Assembly (NCBI RefSeq): GCF_025452095.1
Contig: NZ_CP104877.1
Coordinates: 2,666,001 to 2,730,000, forward strand
DNA length: 64,000 nucleotides
Source of the DNA: Paenarthrobacter sp. JL.01a
GTDB lineage: Bacteria; Actinomycetota; Actinomycetes; Actinomycetales; Micrococcaceae
Reading direction: 5' to 3'
Within the stretch, counting starts at the first letter, position 1. Each line of letters opens with the position of its first letter. This document shows positions 17,595-25,711 of the stretch, one piece after another. The translations under genes were made by a program, and so were the position numbers. The notes under the pieces were generated by a model that saw only the letters and a program-made list of their open reading frames with translations, had not been told where the DNA came from and made no database searches.

Positions 17595-18203
17595 TCAGAC
17601 AGCGTCCACTTTCGCCGGGAGAGTCCGCGGCTTGAACGAGGGCCGGGTGGCTTCGTAAGCGGTGATGTCTTCTTCGTGCTGGAGGGTCAGGCCAATGTCG
17701 TCCAGGCCTTCCAGAAGGCGCCAGCGGGTGTAGTCGTCGATCTCGAACGGTGCCACGACGTTTCCGCATTCAACCGTCTTGGACACCAGGTCCACCTTGA
17801 CCTCGGTACCCGGATTGTTTTCCAGGACCTTCCAGATGAGCTCAATGTCGTCCTGCGCAACCTCAGCAGCGAGCAGGCCCTGCTTGCCGGAGTTGCCGCG
17901 GAAGATGTCAGCGAACCGTGAGGACAGGACGGCTTTGAACCCGTAATCCTTCAGCGCCCACACGGCGTGCTCACGGGAGGAACCCGTGCCAAAGTCGGGA
18001 CCGGCCACCAGGACGGAACCGGCATTGAACGGAGCCTGGTTGAGGATGAAGGACTCGTCTTTGCGCCATCCGGCGAAGAGGGCGTCCTCGAAGCCGGTGC
18101 GGGTGATGCGCTTGAGGTAGACAGCGGGGATGATCTGGTCGGTGTCGACGTTGCTCTGGCGCAGCGGGACCCCGATACCGGTGTGGGTGGTGAATTTTTC
18201 CAT
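17595..18203 (-). CDS. leuD: 3-isopropylmalate dehydratase small subunit
   Basis: Swivel-domain subunit of isopropylmalate isomerase, partner of LeuC in leucine synthesis. [27 protein letters not shown] and the loop [17 protein letters not shown] with the substrate-binding residues are diagnostic; 202 residues is standard. GGAGG precedes ATG 18203, and the gene starts 10 bases after the leuC stop, so the two subunits are co-expressed. Confidence 0.96.
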   Translation of the reverse strand: MEKFTTHTGIGVPLRQSNVDTDQIIPAVYLKRITRTGFEDALFAGWRKDESFILNQAPFNAGSVLVAGPDFGTGSSREHAVWALKDYGFKAVLSSRFADIFRGNSGKQGLLAAEVAQDDIELIWKVLENNPGTEVKVDLVSKTVECGNVVAPFEIDDYTRWRLLEGLDDIGLTLQHEEDITAYEATRPSFKPRTLPAKVDAV

Positions 18204-18213
18204 GGGGATCCTC

Positions 18214-19665
18214 CTAGACTGCGGTTCCGGTCAGCGTTCCGGCCGACGCCGGTTCAAGATCCGACGGCGAGCTCAACGTTCCGCGGATGGCGGTGGCTGC
18301 GGCGACGACGGGCGAGACCAGGTGCGTGCGTCCGCCCTTGCCCTGCCGGCCTTCGAAGTTGCGGTTGGACGTCGAGGCACAACGCTCCCCTGGTGCCAAC
18401 TGGTCCGGATTCATGCCCAGGCACATGGAGCAACCGGCGAAACGCCACTCGGCACCGAAGTCCTTGAACACTTTGTCCAGGCCCATGGCTTCGGCTTCCA
18501 AACGAACACGGGCCGAACCGGGAACCACCAGCATGCGCACGTTCGGGTCCTTCTCACGGCCGCGGATAATGTCCGCGGCTGCGCTCAGGTCCTCGATGCG
18601 GGAGTTGGTGCACGAACCCAGGAAGACGGTATCCACCCGGATGTCCTTCATCGGCGTCCCAGCTTCCAGGCCCATGTAGGTCAGCGCGCGCTCAGCGGCC
18701 AGCTTGGCGTTCTCGTCGCCGAAGTCTTCCGGGGACGGGACCTTCGCGGAGAGGGAAACACCCTGGCCCGGGTTGGTTCCCCAGGTCACGAACGGTTCCA
18801 GCGTGTCGGCATCCAGGTCCACCTCGACGTCGAACGTCGCGTCCGCATCGGTGTGCAGCGTGTTCCAGTACTCGACGGCGGCGTCCCAGTCGGCGCCCTG
18901 CGGCGCGTGAGGACGGCCCTTCATGTACTCGTAGGTGGTCTGGTCCGGAGCGACCATGCCGGCACGGGCGCCTGCCTCGATGGACATGTTGCAGATGGTC
19001 ATGCGGGCATCCATCGACAACGAACGGATGGCCGAACCGCGGTATTCCAGGACATAGCCCTGGCCACCGCCGGTACCGATCTTGGCGATGACTGCCAGGA
19101 TGATGTCTTTTGCGGTGACACCCGGACGCAACGTTCCCTCGACGTTGATCGCCATGGTCTTGAACGGCTTCAGGGACAACGTCTGGGTAGCCATGACGTG
19201 CTCGACCTCGGACGTGCCGATGCCCATGGCCAGTGCACCGAAGGCACCGTGCGTGGAGGTGTGGGAGTCGCCGCAGACCACAGTCATGCCGGGCTGGGTC
19301 AGGCCCAGCTGCGGGCCCACGACGTGCACGATGCCCTGTTCCTTGTCACCCAGCGAGTGCAGGCGCACACCGAACTCTTTGCAGTTGGCGCGCAGAGTCT
19401 CGATCTGCGTGCGGCTGGTGAGGTCGGCAATCGGCTTGTCGATATCCAGCGTCGGAGTGTTGTGGTCTTCCGTGGCGATCGTCAGGTCCACGCGGCGCAG
19501 CTTTCGGCCGGCCAGGCGCAAACCTTCGAAGGCCTGCGGGGACGTCACTTCGTGGACCAGGTGCAGGTCGATGAAGAGAAGATCGGGCTGGGCGTTGGCT
19601 CCTTCGCCTTCACCCTTGCGCACAACGTGCGCGTCCCAGACTTTCTCGGCCAGTGTCTTTCCCAC
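18214..19665 (-). CDS. leuC: 3-isopropylmalate dehydratase large subunit
   Basis: Aconitase-family subunit that isomerises 2-isopropylmalate to 3-isopropylmalate. The three 4Fe-4S ligands are visible in [13 protein letters not shown] and [17 protein letters not shown]-type substrate motif appears as [13 protein letters not shown]. Length 483 is normal; the C-terminal extension GTLTGTAV is slightly longer than in E. coli. Start is GTG 19665 with GGGAG upstream. A short Leu/Val-containing reading frame and a palindrome lie between it and the divergent IclR-type gene, which is the likely regulator. Confidence 0.96.
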   Translation of the reverse strand: MGKTLAEKVWDAHVVRKGEGEGANAQPDLLFIDLHLVHEVTSPQAFEGLRLAGRKLRRVDLTIATEDHNTPTLDIDKPIADLTSRTQIETLRANCKEFGVRLHSLGDKEQGIVHVVGPQLGLTQPGMTVVCGDSHTSTHGAFGALAMGIGTSEVEHVMATQTLSLKPFKTMAINVEGTLRPGVTAKDIILAVIAKIGTGGGQGYVLEYRGSAIRSLSMDARMTICNMSIEAGARAGMVAPDQTTYEYMKGRPHAPQGADWDAAVEYWNTLHTDADATFDVEVDLDADTLEPFVTWGTNPGQGVSLSAKVPSPEDFGDENAKLAAERALTYMGLEAGTPMKDIRVDTVFLGSCTNSRIEDLSAAADIIRGREKDPNVRMLVVPGSARVRLEAEAMGLDKVFKDFGAEWRFAGCSMCLGMNPDQLAPGERCASTSNRNFEGRQGKGGRTHLVSPVVAAATAIRGTLSSPSDLEPASAGTLTGTAV

Positions 19666-19692
19666 GGCCTGCTCCCTTCACTGTTGGTTGTT

Positions 19693-19746
19693 CTACATCC
19701 ACTGAAGCAGCACCGCTGCGAAATAGGCCAGCGAAACAACTTGCAT
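19693..19746 (-). CDS. Possible leuC leader peptide (17 aa uORF)
   Basis: On the minus strand ATG 19746 opens MQVVSLAYFAAVLLQWM and stops at 19693, 27 bases before leuC. It contains three Leu and three Val codons in 16 positions, more than chance would suggest, and starts just after a CAATAT -10-like hexamer. No convincing terminator follows, so if real it could act through ribosome stalling or leaderless uORF translation instead of classical attenuation. Speculative. Confidence 0.3.
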   Translation of the reverse strand: MQVVSLAYFAAVLLQWM

Positions 19747-19770
19747 CTCAGATATTGAGACGGCAATATC
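19746..19770. promoter_or_regulatory. Palindromic operator candidate between leuC and the IclR gene
   Basis: Two overlapping inverted repeats: TCTCA-N5-TGAGA (19746-19760) and GATATTG-N6-CAATATC (19751-19770). The second places CAATAT 6 bases before the IclR-gene ATG on the plus strand (with TTGCAT 17 bases further up) and CAATAT 5 bases before the leuC uORF on the minus strand, so a bound regulator would cover both divergent promoters. Confidence 0.5.
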
Positions 19771-19775
19771 ATTAC

Positions 19776-20495
19776 ATGGACAATTCTAGTGGAGTCGGTG
19801 TCATTGATAAAGCGGCCCAAGTGCTTGATGCCCTCGAGGCCGGACCAACGACACTTGCGCAGCTCGTAGCAGCCACCGGACTCGCCCGCCCTACAGTTCA
19901 CCGCCTTGCCTTGGCGCTGGTGCACCACCGCTTGGTGAGCCGCGACATCCAGGGGCGCTTCGTTTTGGGAAGCCGCCTCGTTGAGCTGGCCTCCGCCGCC
20001 GGCGAAGACCGCCTGATCGCCTCCGCCGGCCCCGTGCTCATCCAGCTCCGGGACGCGACCGGAGAAAGCGCCCAGATCTTCCGCCGCCAAGGCGACTGGC
20101 GCGTCTGCGTGGCTTCGGCAGAGCGTCCCATCGGCCTCCGCGACACCATCCCGGTCGGCACCCAATTGTCCATGAAGGCCGGCTCGGCCGCCCAGGTGCT
20201 GCTGGCGTGGGAGGACCACGACCGCCTTTTGGAAGGACTGCAGAACGCCCGGTTCACGCCTACCGTACTGGCAGGAGTACGACGCCGGGGCTGGGGTCAG
20301 AGCCTCGGCGAACGCGAGCCTGGGGTCGCCTCTGTTTCGGCACCGGTGCGCGGCCCGTCCGGCAGGGTGATTGCCGCAGTATCGATCTCGGGCCCCATCG
20401 AACGGCTCACCCGCCAGCCCGGCCGCCTGCACGCCGAAGTCGTCTGCAATGCGGCGCGGGTCCTGACTGAGGCGTTGCGGAAGAACAACGACTAG
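19776..20495 (+). CDS. IclR-family transcriptional regulator (LtbR/NdgR-like)
   Basis: 239-residue regulator with an N-terminal winged helix (KAAQVLDALEAGPTTLAQLV, recognition helix about TGLARPTVHRLALAL) and a C-terminal IclR effector domain. Divergent placement from leuCD matches LtbR of Corynebacterium and NdgR of Streptomyces, which repress or control leucine and other amino-acid genes; assignment to that group rests on this context. ATG 19776 has no Shine-Dalgarno sequence and follows CAATAT by 6 bases, so the message is probably leaderless and autoregulated through the overlapping palindrome. Confidence 0.9.
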   Translation: MDNSSGVGVIDKAAQVLDALEAGPTTLAQLVAATGLARPTVHRLALALVHHRLVSRDIQGRFVLGSRLVELASAAGEDRLIASAGPVLIQLRDATGESAQIFRRQGDWRVCVASAERPIGLRDTIPVGTQLSMKAGSAAQVLLAWEDHDRLLEGLQNARFTPTVLAGVRRRGWGQSLGEREPGVASVSAPVRGPSGRVIAAVSISGPIERLTRQPGRLHAEVVCNAARVLTEALRKNND

Positions 20496-20497
20496 CC

Positions 20498-21034
20498 ATG
20501 GAAAGCTACGCCGTGTTCCTGCGGGGCATCAATGTGGGCGGTATCAACATCAAGATGGCCGATCTCAAGGCCGCGCTGCAGGACTACCCGTTCTCCAAGG
20601 TCAAGACCCTGCTGGCCAGCGGAAACGTCGTGCTGCAAAGCGGGCTCGGCGCCAAGGACGTCAAGGCACAATTCGAGAAGTGCCTTAGGGACTCCTTTGG
20701 CTATGACGCCTGGGTGGTAGTCCTGACAGCGGACCGCGTGGCCCAGCTGGTCGAGGCCTGCTCCTACCCCGCCGACGACAAGTCCACCCACAGCTACGTC
20801 ACGTTGGCCTCTGACAGTGCCATGCTCGATGAGCTCTTCGAGGCCGGCAAAACCTTGGATGGCGTGGAACAAACACGCCTGGGACCGGAGGCGATGGCCT
20901 GGTTGGCCCCTGCCGGTGGGACGTTGGACAGCCCGTTCAGCAAGCTGTCCGCCAAACCGCGGTACAAGGCAAGCACCACCACCCGGAACCTCCGCACCCT
21001 GGTCAAAGTCAGGGACGCGGCCGCAGCCCTCTAG
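20498..21034 (+). CDS. DUF1697 family protein
   Basis: 178-residue soluble protein beginning MESYAVFLRGINVGG, the hallmark of DUF1697, with KTLLASGNVVLQS and a C-terminal TTTRNLRTL motif. The family has a ferredoxin-like fold and no known function. The start is 2 bases after the IclR-gene stop, so it is co-transcribed with the regulator; this may be incidental. Convergent with the GTPase gene, 15 bases apart. Confidence 0.85.
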   Translation: MESYAVFLRGINVGGINIKMADLKAALQDYPFSKVKTLLASGNVVLQSGLGAKDVKAQFEKCLRDSFGYDAWVVVLTADRVAQLVEACSYPADDKSTHSYVTLASDSAMLDELFEAGKTLDGVEQTRLGPEAMAWLAPAGGTLDSPFSKLSAKPRYKASTTTRNLRTLVKVRDAAAAL

Positions 21035-21049
21035 TCCTGCGGGCAACCT

Positions 21050-22669
21050 CTAGCCCCGGCGGGCAGCCTTCAGAGCAGCGTTGAAGGCTTTCAACCGCGT
21101 GATTTCCACCTCCACCGGTTCGACGATCCGCTGCTCAGCCACCACTGCCACTGCCGCATGCAAACGTTTCGACGCGCCAGTTGCCCTGATCCGTGCCGCC
21201 CAGCCACCCAGTACGCGTCCGGCAATCGCCAGCAGCACCCCCAGCGCGACTCCCCCGGCCACCATCAGGGTAGGCCACGGCCAACCCTCGGTCCGCGGAA
21301 CCTCGGGCACGGGCATCTGGAAGTAGCCCAGGGCCGCCAGGACTCCGAGCCAGCCAAGTCCGCCGACGGCCAACAGGAGCGCAATCCACTGCAGCGTGTT
21401 GAACGGCAGCCACCACAAAGGACGTTTCGCCGTTTTCAGGTCCGTTCCGGCGATGGCCTGGTCCAGCGCATCCGGCAACTGCTCACGGCCGTCACGTGCG
21501 GTTGCACGGATTGCCGCACGCCAGGGACCGGGAGCGCCGGCTGAAGCCTCATCGGCAAAATCCCGGACGGCTGCGTCCGTCCGCGCACGCTGCGGCGCGC
21601 CGGCCGGGGGCAAGGACGTCCGGCTCAGCTCGGGTTTGGTGTCGTTTCGCCCCAGGTTCAGCCTCCGCAGGGGGTCGGGACGGAACCGCAGCAACCATCG
21701 CGTCACGGGCCACCCCGTCCTGCGCGCCGATTCCCTCCGGAAGGAACGCTGGACCGCATCCACCACCACCGGCACGTTGGCCGCCGTCGCCAACTCCTGG
21801 GCGAGGCGGGACTTGGCGCCACTGGTGATGCCCTTTGCTTCTCCGTCGCCGGACACCTCGGCCAATCCGGCGGCAGCCCTGGCAACATCCGCGGCCAGGC
21901 GTTGGGTCGTGGCGGCCCGCTGGACCACCACGTTCCTGATGGCAGCGCGGACGGTTGGTACGCCGTCGCCCGTTAAGGCTGACGCACCGATGACGCGGAC
22001 CTTGTCCAAGCCGTCGCGCGCAAGTATCCCCTTCAGGGAGTCCATGACTGCGGCGGCATCGGGGGCGCTGAGCTTGTCCACCTGGTTCATGACGACCAGG
22101 GTGACAGCGCCGTGGGAAGCCATCGGGCGGAGAAACTCGTTGTGCACCGCTGCATCGGCGTATTTCTGGGGGTCCATGACCCACACCAGGACATCCACCA
22201 TCCCGACCATGCGCTGGACAATTTCCCGGTTTTCCAGCCGTGTCGAATCGAAATCCGGCAGATCAAGGAGCACCAGCCCGGCGTCGTCGTGGGCAAAGCC
22301 CGGCACCGCCTGCAATACGTGACGCTCCTTCACTTCCAGCCAATCCAGCAGCGGGCCGCTGCCCTCTTCACCCCAGATGCCCGCCAAGGGCTGGGACGTT
22401 GTAGGCCTGCGCGCCGTAGCAGTGGCCACATCGCTGCCGGACACGGCGTTGAACAATGATGACTTTCCGCTGCCGGTGGCACCGAAGAAGCCCACCACGG
22501 TGTGTCCTGCCGACAAGGAACGCCGCGATGCCGCCCGCTCCAGGACGTCGTAGACGGATTGGAGCTCCTGGTCCGGAAGGACCCCCTCGGCCAGTTCCCG
22601 GGCATTGTTGAGGGCTTCGAGCTTTCGCTGCAGTTGGGATGATTCACGAACCTGGCTATGGCGGCTCAT
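21050..22669 (-). CDS. Membrane-associated YfjP/Era-like GTPase
   Basis: 539-residue dynamin-superfamily or Era-like GTPase. Walker A is GATGSGKS (residues 63-70), G3 is DLPD (136-139) and G4 is NQVDK (195-199), all intact. A long basic and Ala-rich middle region leads to two adjacent hydrophobic segments (about WIALLLAVGGLGWLGVLAALG and LMVAGGVALGVLLAIAG), giving a C-terminal membrane anchor, followed by a short coiled segment. ATG 22669 overlaps the stop of the preceding GTPase gene by 4 bases. The pair is probably a heteromeric membrane-remodelling machine; the cellular role is unknown. Confidence 0.8.
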   Translation of the reverse strand: MSRHSQVRESSQLQRKLEALNNARELAEGVLPDQELQSVYDVLERAASRRSLSAGHTVVGFFGATGSGKSSLFNAVSGSDVATATARRPTTSQPLAGIWGEEGSGPLLDWLEVKERHVLQAVPGFAHDDAGLVLLDLPDFDSTRLENREIVQRMVGMVDVLVWVMDPQKYADAAVHNEFLRPMASHGAVTLVVMNQVDKLSAPDAAAVMDSLKGILARDGLDKVRVIGASALTGDGVPTVRAAIRNVVVQRAATTQRLAADVARAAAGLAEVSGDGEAKGITSGAKSRLAQELATAANVPVVVDAVQRSFRRESARRTGWPVTRWLLRFRPDPLRRLNLGRNDTKPELSRTSLPPAGAPQRARTDAAVRDFADEASAGAPGPWRAAIRATARDGREQLPDALDQAIAGTDLKTAKRPLWWLPFNTLQWIALLLAVGGLGWLGVLAALGYFQMPVPEVPRTEGWPWPTLMVAGGVALGVLLAIAGRVLGGWAARIRATGASKRLHAAVAVVAEQRIVEPVEVEITRLKAFNAALKAARRG

Positions 22670-24459
22670 GCGGCCCCTGCCAGCCGGCGGAGGGCCTTGG
22701 CGTGCCGGTCGAGCTCATCTCCTGAGCCCGTCCGGACAGCATCGATCCGGCTGAGGAAGCGTTGGCGCTCATCGTCGAGGAGGCGCTGGCACTGGGCTTG
22801 CAGGTCCTGCCTGGCCTGCTGGGCCAGGCGACGGACCGCGTCCTCACCGAACACTGCTTCCAGCAGCTTCTGGCCGACCACAGCCGTCCCACCGGCGATG
22901 CCGATCTCCAGTCCGCTCAGTCCGGCCGTCATGGAGAACACCACCACCATGAGGGCGGCACCCAGTCCGTTGACGCCGAAGGACAACCACCGTGCTTGGG
23001 TCCGCTTGCCTTGGCCTTGCGTACGGATCATCTCCATCAAACCCTCCTGCCAGGTGCGAATGGCCGCCGCCGCCTTGGCGTCAAAGCCCTCGCTGGTCCC
23101 GGACAGGTCATCGGTACCAAGGAGCTGGCGGCCCGCAGGGTCAGAGCGCCAACGCCTGTCGACGTTTTCGGCCGCATTCGCCGCTTCGTCCAGGATCACG
23201 GCCTGGAGTCCTGTTTCGATAGCGGTCTCCACCTTCACTGCCGGAGCCGGTTCGCCGCGGAAGAAGGCGCCCATCCGGTCCCGCATACGTCCGATGTTCT
23301 GTTCAAGGCTGCGGAAGAACTCCCCCGTTCCCACGAAGTCCTGCCATCGGGCAAGTACTTCGCCGCGTAGCAGTGCCCCGTCCTTCGTAGCATCCAGGAT
23401 GCGGGCCAGTGCGTGTTCATATTCGTCCTCGCACGAACGCCCGAGGTCACGTGCTGCGGTTTCCTGCGCACTGGCGGCTGCCGCAACGCCTTCCAGTCGG
23501 TGGCTCACTGCTTTGACGGCACCGTTGAGTGTCCGACGGGCGACCCCTGCACGGCCGGCCGCATCGGCAGCAAGAGCTCCCAACCACAGCCGCAGGGGTT
23601 CCACCGATTCCGCCGGGAGCATGCCCAGCCCGTCCAAGGCGCTCTCCGGCACAACGAAGAGCTTTGCGTCGCCGAGTCCTTGCCGGTCCAGCATCGCCTG
23701 CAAATCGGTCCTGACTTCCTCCTCCGCTGCCGGCGGCACGCGGTCCAGGACCACGGCCACGGTGATGTCCCGCGAAGCCGCGTCCAAAAGCAGCCGCCAC
23801 GGAACGGCGTCGGCATAGCGGTTGGCGGTGGTGACAAAGATCCAAAGGTCCGCGGCAGCCAGCAGCTGCCCCGCCAGCCGGCGGTTGTCGTCGGAGATGG
23901 AGTCCACATCCGGGGCATCCAGGAGCGCTATGCCTTGGGGCACCGTGTCATGCGCGGCCAGCACCAACGACGTGATCGCTTGCGGATCGGGAGCCGCGCC
24001 TGCCTGGTTGGCCGGAACGGGAACCGACGACACCGTCCCGCGGATCCGCTGCAGGCCGGGAAGAATCCGTTGTCCTTCGAACCACTCAGCGTCCTTGGGG
24101 TGGTGAAGGAGGATGGGCTGGCGGGTTGTGGGCCTGATAGCCCCCGCACGCGTCACGGGAAAGCCCACCAGGCCGTTGACCAGCGTGGACTTCCCTGCCC
24201 CGGTTGAACCGCCGACGACGGCCAGCAGCGGCGCGTCCAGGCTGCGGTAACGGGGAATGATGTAGTCCTCCAGCTGCGCCAAGGACTCCCGGATCCATTG
24301 GCGGGCTTCGTGCACCTCAGGCACTGCAAGGGGAAGGGCGGTGGCAGCGAGTTCGGCCCGGGCAGCTTCCAGAGTCCCGACGGCGACCGCCGCCCCTTGT
24401 GGGGCAACGCGCGGCTCGGGGCTGGCCCGGGAGGCTGACGGGTCTTCGTGTGCAGTCAC
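22666..24459 (-). CDS. Dynamin-like GTPase, first of a coupled pair
   Basis: About 597 residues from GTG 24459. Walker A GGSTGAGKST (residues 83-92) and the switch DAPD (181-184) are clear, but the G4 position reads LDRVPP (about 238-243) instead of N/TKxD, so guanine specificity may be relaxed. A long helical stalk follows, then two hydrophobic hairpin segments near the C-terminus (FGVNGLGAALMVVVFSMT and IGIAGGTAVVG) and a coiled tail, the layout of bacterial dynamin-like proteins. The frame remains open upstream through a terminator, and GTG 24459 lacks a good SD, so the true start is uncertain. Translationally coupled to the next GTPase. Confidence 0.8.
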   Translation of the reverse strand: MTAHEDPSASRASPEPRVAPQGAAVAVGTLEAARAELAATALPLAVPEVHEARQWIRESLAQLEDYIIPRYRSLDAPLLAVVGGSTGAGKSTLVNGLVGFPVTRAGAIRPTTRQPILLHHPKDAEWFEGQRILPGLQRIRGTVSSVPVPANQAGAAPDPQAITSLVLAAHDTVPQGIALLDAPDVDSISDDNRRLAGQLLAAADLWIFVTTANRYADAVPWRLLLDAASRDITVAVVLDRVPPAAEEEVRTDLQAMLDRQGLGDAKLFVVPESALDGLGMLPAESVEPLRLWLGALAADAAGRAGVARRTLNGAVKAVSHRLEGVAAAASAQETAARDLGRSCEDEYEHALARILDATKDGALLRGEVLARWQDFVGTGEFFRSLEQNIGRMRDRMGAFFRGEPAPAVKVETAIETGLQAVILDEAANAAENVDRRWRSDPAGRQLLGTDDLSGTSEGFDAKAAAAIRTWQEGLMEMIRTQGQGKRTQARWLSFGVNGLGAALMVVVFSMTAGLSGLEIGIAGGTAVVGQKLLEAVFGEDAVRRLAQQARQDLQAQCQRLLDDERQRFLSRIDAVRTGSGDELDRHAKALRRLAGAA

Positions 24460-24514
24460 AGCATCATCATGCCAGCCCCAACTCCCGTAGGAGCGAGGGG
24501 CAGGCGCAAAGGGC

Positions 24515-24552
24515 AAAAAGAAATCCCCCGGAACCAAAGTTCCGGGGGATTT
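24515..24552 (-). terminator. Terminator after tRNA-Glu
   Basis: AATCCCCCGGAAC-TTTG-GTTCCGGGGGATT is a perfect 13-bp stem with a 4-base loop, followed on the minus strand by TCTTTTT. It ends the tRNA-Gln/tRNA-Glu transcript just before the GTPase gene. Confidence 0.9.
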
Positions 24553-24557
24553 GCTTG

Positions 24558-24630
24558 TGACCCCAGCGGGATTCGAACCCGCGTTACCGCCGTGAGAGGG
24601 CGGCGTACTAGGCCGCTATACGATGGGGCC
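24558..24630 (-). tRNA. tRNA-Glu (CTC)
   Basis: 73-nt cloverleaf beginning GGCCCCATCG and ending GGGGTCA, one G-U pair in the acceptor stem; anticodon loop CCTCTCA gives CTC. T-arm GCGGGTTCGAATCCCGC. The 3' CCA is not encoded. Second gene of a tRNA-Gln/tRNA-Glu unit. Confidence 0.97.
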
Positions 24631-24758
24631 TTGCACTTTTTTATCACCGTTTCCGGCGATCAAGCTGAATGAGTATTTCATACTTTCAGCTCTGCTCCAA
24701 ATCGCTTTCGCGGCTTGGAACTTCCGAATTTCCAGCGTATTCACGCGGATTTTCAGAG

Positions 24759-24830
24759 CTGGGATACCAGGACTCGAACCTAGAATGACGGTACCAGAAA
24801 CCGTAGTGTTGCCAATTACACCATATCCCA
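24759..24830 (-). tRNA. tRNA-Gln (CTG)
   Basis: 72-nt cloverleaf with the U1-A72 acceptor start (TGGGATATGG) typical of tRNA-Gln; anticodon stem-loop ACGGTTTCTGGTACCGT gives anticodon CTG. CCA is not encoded. It is transcribed ahead of tRNA-Glu, 128 bases apart. Confidence 0.97.
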
Positions 24831-24906
24831 AAGTGACTTTCGGACCGGAGTTGCCCGCCCCGGTTTCCCTTGGCTTTTCCCTCCGTGCCCCTCAGCACGA
24901 GTAATG

Positions 24907-24935
24907 ACTCTACCGGAGTCTTGCCACCTGCACAA
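24907..24935 (-). promoter_or_regulatory. Promoter of tRNA-Gln/tRNA-Glu
   Basis: TTGTGC (24935-24930), exact 17-base spacer, TAGAGT (24912-24907) on the minus strand, 77 bases before the tRNA-Gln 5' end. The same TAGAGT -10 is found before both tRNA-Lys genes. Confidence 0.6.
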
Positions 24936-24968
24936 ATCGATAGGGCGTTACCTGCATCACACGGAAAA

Positions 24969-25697
24969 TCAGGCGGTTGCAGGAGCCTTGGCCAGGAGCT
25001 GCCGGAGCGAATCCACCTGGCGCCCGCTGAATTCCTCCACCTCTTCGCCCACCCTGTTGAGCCACACGCCCACCAGGCCGGCCGCCGTCGCGCCATCGGC
25101 GTCGAGCAAGCGGTTGTCGCCTACGTAGAGGGTCTCCCCCGGCGTGGTGCCCAGAAGACGCACACCCTCCAGGTAGATCGCAGGATCCGGCTTGGCGACA
25201 CCCACGGTGTCGGTGCCGACCAGGATCCTGATCCGTTCCAGGCCGGCGCCGTCCAACTTTGCACGCTGGTAGTCGTGGACGTTGTTGCTCACAGCGCCAT
25301 AAGGGACTCCCGCAGCATCCAGGGCGTCCAGCACTTCTTCGACGTCGCTGAAAGCCCTCACATAGGCCGTCTGGCGTTTGTGGTACTCAGCCACCCAGGC
25401 CTGCGACTCCTCGCCTTCTTCGAGCTCCACGCCAAAGTGTCCCAGGGCAGCGCGCCCCCGGAGCAGCCTCTGCTCGTTGAAGGTCAGCTCCCCGGCCAGG
25501 TAGCGGTCATAGAAATGCGTGGTCTCATGCGTGAAGATGCGGCCGAACTTCACCCACCCGGCCTGGTCCAGGCCGGGCAGGAGATGTTCACTGACATCAC
25601 GCAACGCGGTCGTCATGGCGTACTCAAGGTCCACCAAGGTGTCATCGATGTCGAAGAGGACACCGCGGATAGTGCCAAAGGAAGTTGCAATAGCCAT
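24969..25697 (-). CDS. HAD-superfamily hydrolase
   Basis: 242-residue haloacid-dehalogenase-type phosphatase. Motif I is FDIDDTLVD (both catalytic aspartates), motif II the Ser in GAVSNN, motif III the Lys in GVAKPDP and motif IV VGDNRLLDADGA. A helical cap lies between motifs I and II (C1 type). Substrate unknown; the closest idea is a phosphoglycolate/2-haloacid-type or nucleotidase enzyme. ATG 25697 follows the gltX stop by 14 bases with GGAG upstream, so it is the second gene of gltX-HAD. Confidence 0.88.
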   Translation of the reverse strand: MAIATSFGTIRGVLFDIDDTLVDLEYAMTTALRDVSEHLLPGLDQAGWVKFGRIFTHETTHFYDRYLAGELTFNEQRLLRGRAALGHFGVELEEGEESQAWVAEYHKRQTAYVRAFSDVEEVLDALDAAGVPYGAVSNNVHDYQRAKLDGAGLERIRILVGTDTVGVAKPDPAIYLEGVRLLGTTPGETLYVGDNRLLDADGATAAGLVGVWLNRVGEEVEEFSGRQVDSLRQLLAKAPATA

Positions 25698-25711
25698 GAC
25701 GGGTGCTGCTC

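Noticed and set aside
18130..19758. 542-codon plus-strand frame opposite leuC
   Set aside because: Antisense shadow: leuC and leuD on the minus strand carry complete family motifs and SDs.
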